Below are positions 44,373 to 52,058 of a DNA stretch of 64,000 nucleotides, piece after piece. The stretch comes from an uncultured Lachnospiraceae bacterium (GTDB taxonomy: Bacteria > Bacillota > Clostridia > Lachnospirales > Lachnospiraceae), in NCBI GenBank assembly GCA_934418125.1, contig CAKRWT010000005.1, positions 1 to 64,000 of the forward strand, read 5' to 3'. Every line of letters begins with the position of its first letter. The first letter of the stretch is position 1. Both the position numbers and the translations under genes were made by a program. The notes under the pieces were generated by a model. It did not search any database. It had not been told where the DNA came from and saw only the letters and a program-made list of their open reading frames with translations.

Positions 44373-45767
44373 ATGAAGAAAATTATTATTTTTGGCGCAG
44401 GTAAGTACGGGAAGGAGGCTTTGCTGTATTTTGGAAAGGATAATGTATGGTACTTTTGTGATAATAATAAGAGTCTTTGGGGAAGAGAAGTATTAGGTAA
44501 AAAAGTTATAGCCCCGTGTCAACTAAGTGAATATAAAGAAAAAAGCATTGTTATTTTAGCAGCAGAAGAAAGAATTTGTATTGAAATGAAATACCAATTA
44601 CTGAGAGAGTTACAAATTGATTGTTTTTTTAACTATATGGTATTAAGACAATATTTGGATAAGTATGGTTCGGTAGCAGATTTCATTAACGGTATGGATA
44701 ATAAAACTGAAATGTATAAACTCATGTACTTATTTATGGAGGACAAGGTTAAACAGTTAGAAGAACAGATTGATTTTTTTACGACACATACAAATCTTAA
44801 GGATATAACCCCAGCTACTGGCAGATTACGTAATGAACAATGCGAATTATTAGAAGCTGCGGTTACATTTGAAAAGGATGTTGCTGAAGTAGGATTGAGG
44901 CTGATTCTTGGAGAGTGTAATCTTATTGGTGCAATTCGACATGGAGGGTTTGTTCCATGGGACGATGACATGGATTTTTTAATGATGCGGGAAGAATACA
45001 ATAAACTCATTCAATATTTTCAGGCTAAGGGTCAATTGTATATTTCAGAAGTATCGCCTTATGATGAAAAAGGTTTATATACAGAAATGGAAGAGAGGTT
45101 GTCGGAAAAAGGAACGAATTATGAATTATGCTTAAATGGTTGGTTCTTAAAAGTGTTTTGTAGGGTGGCTGATGAAAAATATGTAGTGTTGGACGTTTTT
45201 CCATTGGACTACTATAAAGAATCGGTTGAGTTCTCAGAGTTGATAGCTTATATAAAGCATATTCAAGATAATATACAACAGATAGAAACAGTTAAAGAAA
45301 TGATAGACTTTTATCAAAATTTGCGCAAAGAGAGTGCCATATTATCCGAAATTCCTACGCAGAGAATCCAGTATGGCTTAGAAAGTGGTCAGTTTATCAT
45401 TAATTGTAAGAACTTTCATACATATGACACAATTATGCCTTTAGGCAAAATGCGGTTTGAAAATTATTATTTTTGGACACCGCATTTATCGGAAAGATAT
45501 TGTCAGAATGTATATGGAGATATTTGGCATTGGCCCGCAGATGCGGGGAAAACATCGCATGGTGCGGCCAGACGATATATTTCCTATCATGGGGAAGAAA
45601 ATGAGGCAATTTATATAGACAGTTATAATAAGTTAGAGAAGGCATTATCTAATAACGTGGTAGAAAAAATAATTATCGAAAAGTATCGTATAAAAGATAT
45701 ATTTGAATTTGATAAGATAGTAAGTGTGTTGGAACAAAAAGAATTATTGTATCAGATATATTCATAA
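44373..45767 (+). CDS. LicD-family phosphotransferase with N-terminal Rossmann-like domain
   Basis: About 464 residues. Residues 2-95 are the recurring domain (KKIIIFGAGKYGKEALLYFG, G8-A9-G10). Residues 150-400 are LicD-like: LRNEQCELLEAAVTF, GECNLIGAIRHGGFVPW and the metal-binding DDDMDF just after H190, ending GDIWHWPADAGKTSHGA. LicD proteins move phosphocholine or similar phospho-alcohols from CDP donors to glycans. A LicC-like nucleotidyltransferase is encoded 1.7 kb downstream. ATG 44373 is preferred over 44367 because GGGG is better spaced. Confidence 0.85.
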   Translation: MKKIIIFGAGKYGKEALLYFGKDNVWYFCDNNKSLWGREVLGKKVIAPCQLSEYKEKSIVILAAEERICIEMKYQLLRELQIDCFFNYMVLRQYLDKYGSVADFINGMDNKTEMYKLMYLFMEDKVKQLEEQIDFFTTHTNLKDITPATGRLRNEQCELLEAAVTFEKDVAEVGLRLILGECNLIGAIRHGGFVPWDDDMDFLMMREEYNKLIQYFQAKGQLYISEVSPYDEKGLYTEMEERLSEKGTNYELCLNGWFLKVFCRVADEKYVVLDVFPLDYYKESVEFSELIAYIKHIQDNIQQIETVKEMIDFYQNLRKESAILSEIPTQRIQYGLESGQFIINCKNFHTYDTIMPLGKMRFENYYFWTPHLSERYCQNVYGDIWHWPADAGKTSHGAARRYISYHGEENEAIYIDSYNKLEKALSNNVVEKIIIEKYRIKDIFEFDKIVSVLEQKELLYQIYS

Positions 45768-45809
45768 TAGCAATATGATAGAAAAGGATAACAAAGGAGA
45801 GGGTAAAAT

Positions 45810-46877
45810 ATGTATTATAAAAATGAAAGAGTTGAGAAGATTGACAGAATATTTGATCAAGAGAGTAGAGAAGGATATTTAAGATTGGATTTGAATGAAA
45901 ATCCAGGAGGGTTACCAAGTGAATTTATACAAGAAGTACTTAGTGATGTTACACCTGAATTTTTATCAAGTTATCCTGAAACATTAGAATTTAAAGAAAC
46001 ATTGGCCAAATTTCTGGGAGCAAAAACAGATAACATATGCCTGGTAAATGGCTCGTCGGAAGGAATACGAAATATCGTGGAGGCTTTTACTTCTCCGCAA
46101 GGGAAAATAGTAGGAGTTACCCCATCATATGCGATGTTTGAAGTTTATGCGGAAATGTATGGAAGAGAGTTTATTCCTGTTCATTATACGGATGACTTGC
46201 AAATGCCAATAAACGCTATTATTGATAAATTAAAACCAGATGTTGAATTGTTGATTTTAGTAAATCCTAATAATCCAATAGGAAATACATATACTGATGA
46301 AGAAATAAGGTATATATTAGACGTTGCACAAAGAAATGAGATTACGGTTCTGATTGATGAGGCCTATTTCTATTTTTATTCGAATACATGTATAGAATAT
46401 GCGTTAAATCGTAAACATGTATTTGTCACTAGAACATTTTCAAAATTGTTTTCGCTTGCTGGTTGTCGGCTGGGCTATGTGATTGGATGGACAGACGGAA
46501 TCAAATTAGTTCAAAATGTATGTACTTCACGTAATGTGAACGCTTTTGGCATGAAATTTGCCAAGGCTATCATCGAAAAAGAGGGTATGTTAGATAATAT
46601 GATTAAAATACAATGTGAGGGAAAACAATATTTAATTAAGACTTTAATAGAGAATGGATATGAGTATAGTGCCAAGGAGGGAAATTTTGTTTTTATAAAA
46701 CCCAAAACGGATGCTGAGGTTATTAGAAAAAGAATGAAAAGAGAAAAAAAGATTCTTGTTAAAACATATTTTGGCATTTGGGGAGGGGAAAGTTGTTTGA
46801 GAGTTACTACTGGAGAAAAAAAATATATGATGCAATTTGTAAAGGCATTGATTGAATTGGATAATAAGATGATATAA
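45810..46877 (+). CDS. HisC-fold PLP aminotransferase
   Basis: A 355-residue class I/II aminotransferase like histidinol-phosphate aminotransferase or the threonine-phosphate decarboxylase CobD. Landmarks are LRLDLNENPGGLP, VNGSSEGIRNIV, LVNPNNPIGNTYT, DEAYFYF and the PLP lysine K212 in TRTFSKLFSLAGCRLGYVIG. There is no histidine pathway nearby; it stands between LicD and LicC-like genes. HisC-fold enzymes of Campylobacter capsule loci are reported to make serinol phosphate or ethanolamine phosphate, so a phospho-amino-alcohol is a sensible guess. Transaminase and decarboxylase cannot be told apart by eye. Confidence 0.85.
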   Translation: MYYKNERVEKIDRIFDQESREGYLRLDLNENPGGLPSEFIQEVLSDVTPEFLSSYPETLEFKETLAKFLGAKTDNICLVNGSSEGIRNIVEAFTSPQGKIVGVTPSYAMFEVYAEMYGREFIPVHYTDDLQMPINAIIDKLKPDVELLILVNPNNPIGNTYTDEEIRYILDVAQRNEITVLIDEAYFYFYSNTCIEYALNRKHVFVTRTFSKLFSLAGCRLGYVIGWTDGIKLVQNVCTSRNVNAFGMKFAKAIIEKEGMLDNMIKIQCEGKQYLIKTLIENGYEYSAKEGNFVFIKPKTDAEVIRKRMKREKKILVKTYFGIWGGESCLRVTTGEKKYMMQFVKALIELDNKMI

Positions 46878-46901
46878 GAGAGAGCAAATTGAGGAAAGAG
46901 A

Positions 46902-47444
46902 ATGTTAAAAGATGAGTTGTTGAATTATTTACATATTTTAAATGAGGATGCTGAAGGAATCATAATAGAACCACGAAATTTGATTTTTGAGGAAAATGTT
47001 AGGATGAATTGTTTTTATTGTGGAAAATATAATAATAATTGGAGATGTCCACCTAATTTGCCTGATCTTGATTATAAAAAAATGATGAGAGAATATGAAA
47101 GTGGTCTGGTTGTTGCATTGACGTATCCAATTGAGCAACAGAGTGATTATAACAGAATAAGAAATGATTCAAGTGTGATTTTACATAAATTACTATTGGA
47201 GTTAGAAAAATGGATGTATAATCATAACAGTTCAAACGCAATTTCTTTTATTGGGGGATCTTGTAAATTATGCAAAGGAGGATGCGGAAAAGAAAGATGT
47301 AATAATCCATATATGTCACGAACACCTGTTGAAGCTTTAGGGATAAACATAGTTAAAAGCTTAAAACAATATAATATAGACATTACATTTCCAACTGATA
47401 AAGTACTGAAAAGAGTTGGCTTATTGTTGTGGCAGGAAATATGA
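46902..47444 (+). CDS. DUF2284 cysteine-rich metal-binding protein
   Basis: A 180-residue protein with two cysteine clusters, CFYCGKYNNNWRCPP at the start of the domain and CKLCKGGCGKERCNNP near residues 125-140, a pattern of the DUF2284 family; these probably bind an Fe-S cluster or zinc. The family's function is not known. It lies between the aminotransferase and the nucleotidyltransferase, so it may be an accessory redox protein in making the activated group. Confidence 0.78.
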   Translation: MLKDELLNYLHILNEDAEGIIIEPRNLIFEENVRMNCFYCGKYNNNWRCPPNLPDLDYKKMMREYESGLVVALTYPIEQQSDYNRIRNDSSVILHKLLLELEKWMYNHNSSNAISFIGGSCKLCKGGCGKERCNNPYMSRTPVEALGINIVKSLKQYNIDITFPTDKVLKRVGLLLWQEI

Positions 47445-47461
47445 AAAGAGGGAATAATAAG

Positions 47462-48172
47462 ATGAAATATATATTTATGGTAGCTGGCAAAGGTTCACGA
47501 CTGAATCCATTAACTTTAGACAATCCAAAATCAATATTCAAATTGGATCAGGATACAACGCTTATTAAAAGAATGGTAAATTTGATAAGAAAATACGACA
47601 CGGAAGCAGATATTGTGGTAGTTACAGGACATAAGCACAAAAGTATAGAAAAAGAACTAGATAACGTTACATTTATAAATAATCCATTTTACGAAGTCAC
47701 AAATTCTATAGCTTCTTTGTGGTTTGCACGGGAGCATTTGGATAGTGATAATGTTGTTTTAATTGATGGAGATATAGTAATGTCTGAAAAACTAGTTGAG
47801 GATGTCGTGTGTCAACCGACTGGAAAGGCACTTGTTTTATTGGATAGTTCTATTAATGAAGATGGGGATTATAATGTTCAAGTGTCCGGTAACAGAGTTC
47901 TAGTAATGAGTAAGGAACTAAAAGATTATTATGGAGAATATGCTGGTATAACAAAGCTTGATAGAATAAGTGCTTCATTGATGAAAAGCGAAATTGAGAA
48001 TATGGTAGATTTAGGGTATTTTGATCAGTGGTATGAAAATGCGTTGGTTCAAATGATTTTCAAGAGTGATTTTGAATTATTCTATGTTGATGTATCTGAA
48101 TATGAGTGGACAGAAGTGGATGACGTAAGCGATTTGATTCATGCGAAAAGGATACATATGGATGAAAAATAA
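47462..48172 (+). CDS. LicC-like nucleotidyltransferase
   Basis: About 236 residues from ATG 47462 (GAGGG ribosome site). The N-terminal signature MVAGKGSRLNPLTLDNPKSI is that of sugar or choline-phosphate nucleotidyltransferases, with NNPFYEVTNSIASLWFA and LIDGDIVMS typical of the CTP:phosphocholine cytidylyltransferase (LicC) branch, and EWTEVDDVSDL at the end. It probably activates the phospho-alcohol made with the upstream aminotransferase, for use by the LicD protein. The exact substrate is inferred. Confidence 0.82.
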   Translation: MKYIFMVAGKGSRLNPLTLDNPKSIFKLDQDTTLIKRMVNLIRKYDTEADIVVVTGHKHKSIEKELDNVTFINNPFYEVTNSIASLWFAREHLDSDNVVLIDGDIVMSEKLVEDVVCQPTGKALVLLDSSINEDGDYNVQVSGNRVLVMSKELKDYYGEYAGITKLDRISASLMKSEIENMVDLGYFDQWYENALVQMIFKSDFELFYVDVSEYEWTEVDDVSDLIHAKRIHMDEK

Positions 48173-48195
48173 CCTTACATTTGGAGAAGAAGAGT

Positions 48196-49317
48196 GTGAA
48201 AAGGATAAAAATAGCCTTGGTATTTGGTACACGTCCAGAAGCGATAAAGATGTGTCCACTAATATTGGAATTACAAAAACATAAGCAGATAGATTGTCAG
48301 ATTTATCTAACAGGTCAACATAGAGAAATGCTGAAACAGGTTATGGATATTTTTGGAATTTGTGCTGATTATAATTTGGATATTATGGGAGAAAATCAGA
48401 ATCTGTCTTCCATATTGATTAATATTTTGGATAAGTTAGGACAGGTACTGGATAAAGACAGACCTGATTTGCTTTTGGTACATGGCGATACATCGACTTC
48501 TTTTGCAGCAGCCTTAGCTGGGTTTTATAGAAAAATTCCAATAGGTCATGTGGAGGCCGGATTGAGGACTTATAACATGAAGTCTCCATATCCAGAAGAA
48601 TTTAATAGACAAGTAGTAGATTTAATAGCTGATTTATTTTTTGCACCTACAGAGCTGGCACGAAAACAATTACTACAGGAAGGAAAGAAAGTGGAAAATA
48701 TTTTTGTGACAGGAAATACTGTAATTGATGCACTAAAAAACACAGTTTCAACGGAATATTGTAATGAATATCTTACATGGGCACATGATAGCAAACTGAT
48801 TCTTTTTACAGCACATAGACGAGAGAATATTGGAAAACCCATGGAAAATATGTTTAGAGCGGTAAAAAGAGTTGTAAAAGATTTTCCAGAAGTAAAGATT
48901 ATATACCCTATTCATAAAAATCCCAAGGTAAGAGAGATTGCATATAAGTTACTGGGGGATGAAGCAAGAATTCGTATGATTGAACCACTCGACGTATATG
49001 ATTTTCATAATTTTATGGCTCAAAGTTATTTTATTATGACCGATAGTGGAGGAATTCAAGAAGAGGCACCGGCACTTGGCAGACCAGTGCTTGTTATGCG
49101 AGATACCACGGAACGTCCGGAGGGTGTAGAGGCAGGTACGTTGAAACTGGTGGGAACAAATGAAGAAGTAGTCTATCAAGAGGCTAAAAGGTTGTTACTC
49201 GATGAGAAAGAATATCATAATATGTGTCGTGCAATAAACCCCTATGGGGATGGTCATGCTTCAGAAAAGATAACAGAGGCAATATTGAATTATTTTCAAA
49301 ATAAGGAAAGCGAATAG
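48196..49317 (+). CDS. wecB: UDP-N-acetylglucosamine 2-epimerase
   Basis: A 373-residue non-hydrolysing epimerase that converts UDP-GlcNAc and UDP-ManNAc. Landmarks are ALVFGTRPEAIKMCPLILEL, VHGDTSTSFAAALAGFYRKI, GHVEAGLRTYNMKSPYPEEF, FTAHRRENIGKP and TDSGGIQEEAPALGRPVLVM. The start is probably GTG 48196 after GGAGAAG; a TTG at 48181 is possible. It supplies an N-acetylmannosamine donor to the operon's glycosyltransferases. Confidence 0.93.
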   Translation: MKRIKIALVFGTRPEAIKMCPLILELQKHKQIDCQIYLTGQHREMLKQVMDIFGICADYNLDIMGENQNLSSILINILDKLGQVLDKDRPDLLLVHGDTSTSFAAALAGFYRKIPIGHVEAGLRTYNMKSPYPEEFNRQVVDLIADLFFAPTELARKQLLQEGKKVENIFVTGNTVIDALKNTVSTEYCNEYLTWAHDSKLILFTAHRRENIGKPMENMFRAVKRVVKDFPEVKIIYPIHKNPKVREIAYKLLGDEARIRMIEPLDVYDFHNFMAQSYFIMTDSGGIQEEAPALGRPVLVMRDTTERPEGVEAGTLKLVGTNEEVVYQEAKRLLLDEKEYHNMCRAINPYGDGHASEKITEAILNYFQNKESE

Positions 49318-49371
49318 AGATATATATTATTGAATTTGGACAAGTATATCAGACTATAAGTGAGGAAGAAG

Positions 49372-50040
49372 ATGCACTACGAACTAAACGCATCCATGAT
49401 GTGTGCAAATTATGGAAATTTAGAAAAAGAAGTAAGAGAACTGGATGAGGCAGGAATTGATTCCTTCCATATTGATATCATGGATGGGCGTTATGTACCG
49501 AATTTTGCAATGTCGTTAAATGATATGGCATACATAGCATCTGTGGCAAAGGCACCATTAGACGTTCATCTTATGATAGAACATCCTAACAATAATATTC
49601 ATATGTTTTTGGATAAACTGCATCAAGGAGATACGGTATATATTCATCCGGAAGCAGAATACCATCCATCAACTACATTGCAGAAGATTATTGATGCAGG
49701 GATGATTCCTGGAATTGCAATTAACCCTGGAACCAGTATAGAGACAGTTTATGAGATGTTGCGAATTGTCAAGAAAGTACTGGTTATGTCAGTGAATCCC
49801 GGAAATGCAGGGCAGATGTATTTACCATACGTCGGCAAGAAAATACATCGTTTAGTAGCCTTACAGCAGGAGATGGATTTCAAGGTATATTGGGATGGGG
49901 CTTGCGGAATGGATAAAATCAAATCATTTGCGCCAGTAGGAGTCCAGGGATTTGTATTAGGAACAACAGTGCTTTTTGGAAAGAACAGACCTTATGCGGA
50001 GAGCATACAGGAAATCCGAAAGTTAGGAGAATATATATAA
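49372..50040 (+). CDS. Ribulose-phosphate 3-epimerase-like protein
   Basis: A 222-residue TIM barrel of the RPE/allulose-6-phosphate epimerase group (LNASMMCANYGNLEKEVREL, DSFHIDIMDGRYVPNF, PLDVHLMIEHP, MSVNPGNAGQMYLPYVGKKI, WDGACGMDKI). One catalytic Asp usually found in DGGI is here in WDGACG. It would interconvert D-ribulose 5-phosphate and D-xylulose 5-phosphate or a similar pair. Next to an IspD/TarI-like and an alcohol dehydrogenase gene, it probably feeds a CDP-alditol pathway rather than central metabolism. ATG 49372 with GAGGAAG is chosen. Confidence 0.82.
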   Translation: MHYELNASMMCANYGNLEKEVRELDEAGIDSFHIDIMDGRYVPNFAMSLNDMAYIASVAKAPLDVHLMIEHPNNNIHMFLDKLHQGDTVYIHPEAEYHPSTTLQKIIDAGMIPGIAINPGTSIETVYEMLRIVKKVLVMSVNPGNAGQMYLPYVGKKIHRLVALQQEMDFKVYWDGACGMDKIKSFAPVGVQGFVLGTTVLFGKNRPYAESIQEIRKLGEYI

Positions 50041-50041
50041 C

Positions 50042-50081
50042 ATTCGCTCATATTTTTGTGGTTAGCAATAATTATTCGCTC
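50042..50081 (+). repeat. ATTCGCTC-type short repeat, two units
   Basis: ATTCGCTCAT plus a T-rich tract occurs at 50042 and again at 50074, a 32-bp period, in the 70-base gap between two operon genes. The same unit occurs three times at 53891-53961. Confidence 0.6.
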
Positions 50082-50110
50082 ATTTTTTGCAATATAATGG
50101 GAGGCTGGCA

Positions 50111-50809
50111 ATGAATGTTGCTGTGATTTTGGCAGGGGGAACAGGGACTCGTCTGGGAGAGGACATTCCAAAACAATATATTAAGGTAAAAGATAAACCG
50201 ATAATTGCATATTGCCTGGATAAATTTGTAAATAACCCAGTCATAGATGCAATTCAAATTGTAGCTAATCCGATGTGGCATACTTTTATTCTGGAAGTGC
50301 TGGAGACTAACGGGCTGGCAGAGAGCGGCAAGTGGAAAGGATTTTCAGAACCTGGACAGACAAGGCAGATTTCTATTTATAATGCATTAAAGGATGCGGT
50401 AAGATATGCTTTGCCAGACGATTATATTATGTTTCATGATGCGGCACGACCATTGGTAAGTTACGAATTTATCAAGGCATGCTTTGAAAGGGTCAAGGGG
50501 CATGATGGTATCTTACCGGTGCTGCCCATGAAAGATACGGTTTATTTAAGTAATGATGGAAAAAGTGTCAGCGGATTATTGGATAGAAAACAGGTATTTG
50601 CCGGACAGGCACCAGAAGTATTTAAGTTGGGAACTTATTATGAAGCAAACAGGATATTGTTGCCAGATGAGATTTTAAAGATAAATGGTTCTACGGAGCC
50701 GGCAGTACTCGCCGGAATGGATATTGCTTTGATAGATGGGGACGAGCAGAATTATAAGATTACCACAAAAGAGGATTTACTTCGATTTGAGAGGGATTGG
50801 AATCGATAG
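50111..50809 (+). CDS. IspD/TarI-like cytidylyltransferase
   Basis: A 232-residue nucleotidyltransferase (NVAVILAGGTGTRLGEDIPK with QYIKVKDKPIIAYCL, FHDAARPLVSYEFIKACFER, GLLDRKQVFAGQAPEVFKLG, NYKITTKEDL). This group includes IspD (isoprenoid synthesis) and TarI (CDP-ribitol). The alcohol dehydrogenase that follows argues for a TarI-like role, joining CTP to an alditol 5-phosphate. ATG 50111 after GGGAGG is chosen. Specificity is inferred from context. Confidence 0.83.
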   Translation: MNVAVILAGGTGTRLGEDIPKQYIKVKDKPIIAYCLDKFVNNPVIDAIQIVANPMWHTFILEVLETNGLAESGKWKGFSEPGQTRQISIYNALKDAVRYALPDDYIMFHDAARPLVSYEFIKACFERVKGHDGILPVLPMKDTVYLSNDGKSVSGLLDRKQVFAGQAPEVFKLGTYYEANRILLPDEILKINGSTEPAVLAGMDIALIDGDEQNYKITTKEDLLRFERDWNR

Positions 50810-50853
50810 CAACTTGTACCCGTAAAAGCATCAGAGTATCGGATAAGATAAAT

Positions 50854-51930
50854 ATGGAGAATAAAACAGTGAAAGCATATATTTTACATGAAATAAATGA
50901 CTTGAGATATGAAGAGACAGAGAAACCTTCCCTGAAAAATGGGGAGGTTTTAGTAAAAGTGCAGGCAGCAGGAATATGTGGTTCGGATATTCCACGTATT
51001 TATACAACGGGAACGTATTCTTATCCACTGATTCCAGGGCATGAGTTTGCCGGTAAGGTAATAGAGATTGGAGAAGGTACGAATCAGAATTTGCTTGGAA
51101 AACGGGTAGGCATTTTTCCATTAATCCCCTGTGGTGCATGTGTACCATGCAGCAGACGGAAGTATGAAACCTGCCGACATTACAGCTATCTTGGCTCGCG
51201 GACAGATGGTGGATTCGCAGAGTATGCAGCGGTGCCGGAGTGGAACTTGATAGAGTTGCCAGAGCTGGTAAGTTATGAGCAGGCGGCTATGCTAGAACCT
51301 ATGGCGGTGGCGGTGCATGCAATGAGGCGAGTGTTGGAGCTACAGCAAGGCAATATGGAAGAGAAAACCATTGTAGTATATGGGTTGGGCACGATAGGGA
51401 TTTTGTTGACAATGTTTTTGAAAGAAGCAGGAGTCCAAAATATTTTCACGGTTGGTAACAAAGAGTTTCAAAGACAGATGGTATTAAAACTTGGTGTGCT
51501 GAATCAACAGTATTGTGACAGCAGAAAAGAAAATGCACAGGATTGGATATTGCAGCAAACAAAGGGATTGGGGGCAGATATCCTTTTTGAATGTGTGGGA
51601 CGAAACGAGACGATTAGAGATGCGATTGCCTGTACTGCACCGGAAGGAATTGTGCAGATGGTTGGCAATCCGGCGTCTGATATTATGCTGGAGAAGAGTG
51701 TGTATTGGAAAGTGCTTCGGAATCAATTAACGGTTCGTGGCAGTTGGAATTCTTCTTTTGCCCATGAGGAGCAGGATGACTGGCATTATGTTTTACGAAA
51801 GCTTGCAGAAGAAAGAATTAAACCAGAACAATTTATTACACAGAGATATACCTTTGCAAATTTGGAAGAAGGACTGCATCTGATGCGGGATAAGGCAGAA
51901 GAATATGTCAAAGTAATGGCAGTCAGATAG
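50854..51930 (+). CDS. Zinc alcohol dehydrogenase, TarJ/polyol-phosphate type
   Basis: About 358 residues. Medium-chain dehydrogenase with catalytic zinc motifs (AAGICGSDIPRIYTTG, PGHEFAGKVIEIGEG), structural zinc cysteines (PCGACVPCSRRKYETCRHYS) and NAD(P)-binding VVYGLGTIGILLTMFLKEAG. It resembles galactitol-1-phosphate dehydrogenase. In this place it probably reduces a ketose 5-phosphate to an alditol phosphate for the upstream cytidylyltransferase. A GTG at 50869 with GGAGA before it gives the more usual N-terminus MKAYILHEINDLRYEE and may be the true start. Last gene of the operon. Confidence 0.83.
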   Translation: MENKTVKAYILHEINDLRYEETEKPSLKNGEVLVKVQAAGICGSDIPRIYTTGTYSYPLIPGHEFAGKVIEIGEGTNQNLLGKRVGIFPLIPCGACVPCSRRKYETCRHYSYLGSRTDGGFAEYAAVPEWNLIELPELVSYEQAAMLEPMAVAVHAMRRVLELQQGNMEEKTIVVYGLGTIGILLTMFLKEAGVQNIFTVGNKEFQRQMVLKLGVLNQQYCDSRKENAQDWILQQTKGLGADILFECVGRNETIRDAIACTAPEGIVQMVGNPASDIMLEKSVYWKVLRNQLTVRGSWNSSFAHEEQDDWHYVLRKLAEERIKPEQFITQRYTFANLEEGLHLMRDKAEEYVKVMAVR

Positions 51931-52011
51931 TGAATGCAAAGATAATAGGAAGCATATTGGAATCTTGTATTTTCCCATCCAATATGGTATCCTAGTTTTA
52001 CTAACCAAACA

Positions 52012-52035
52012 ATTACTAATTGAACAATTAGTAAT
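52012..52035. promoter_or_regulatory. AT-rich perfect palindrome before an ATPase gene
   Basis: ATTACTAATTG-AA-CAATTAGTAAT, 11-bp arms, ending 23 bases before the ATG at 52059 and followed by TTTG. It may be an operator for the ATPase gene or a terminator for the glycan operon. Confidence 0.45.
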
Positions 52036-52058
52036 TTTGCAATGAGTAAAGGAGCACC

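Noticed and set aside
45810..46877. Histidine biosynthesis gene hisC
   Set aside because: The fold fits, but no other his genes are near and the gene is embedded between LicD and LicC-like genes.
30943..51930. Capsule or teichoic acid locus
   Set aside because: Several enzymes fit such a locus, but there is no flippase, polymerase, ABC exporter or membrane initiating transferase, and the promoter is of the motility type. A separate export locus elsewhere cannot be excluded.
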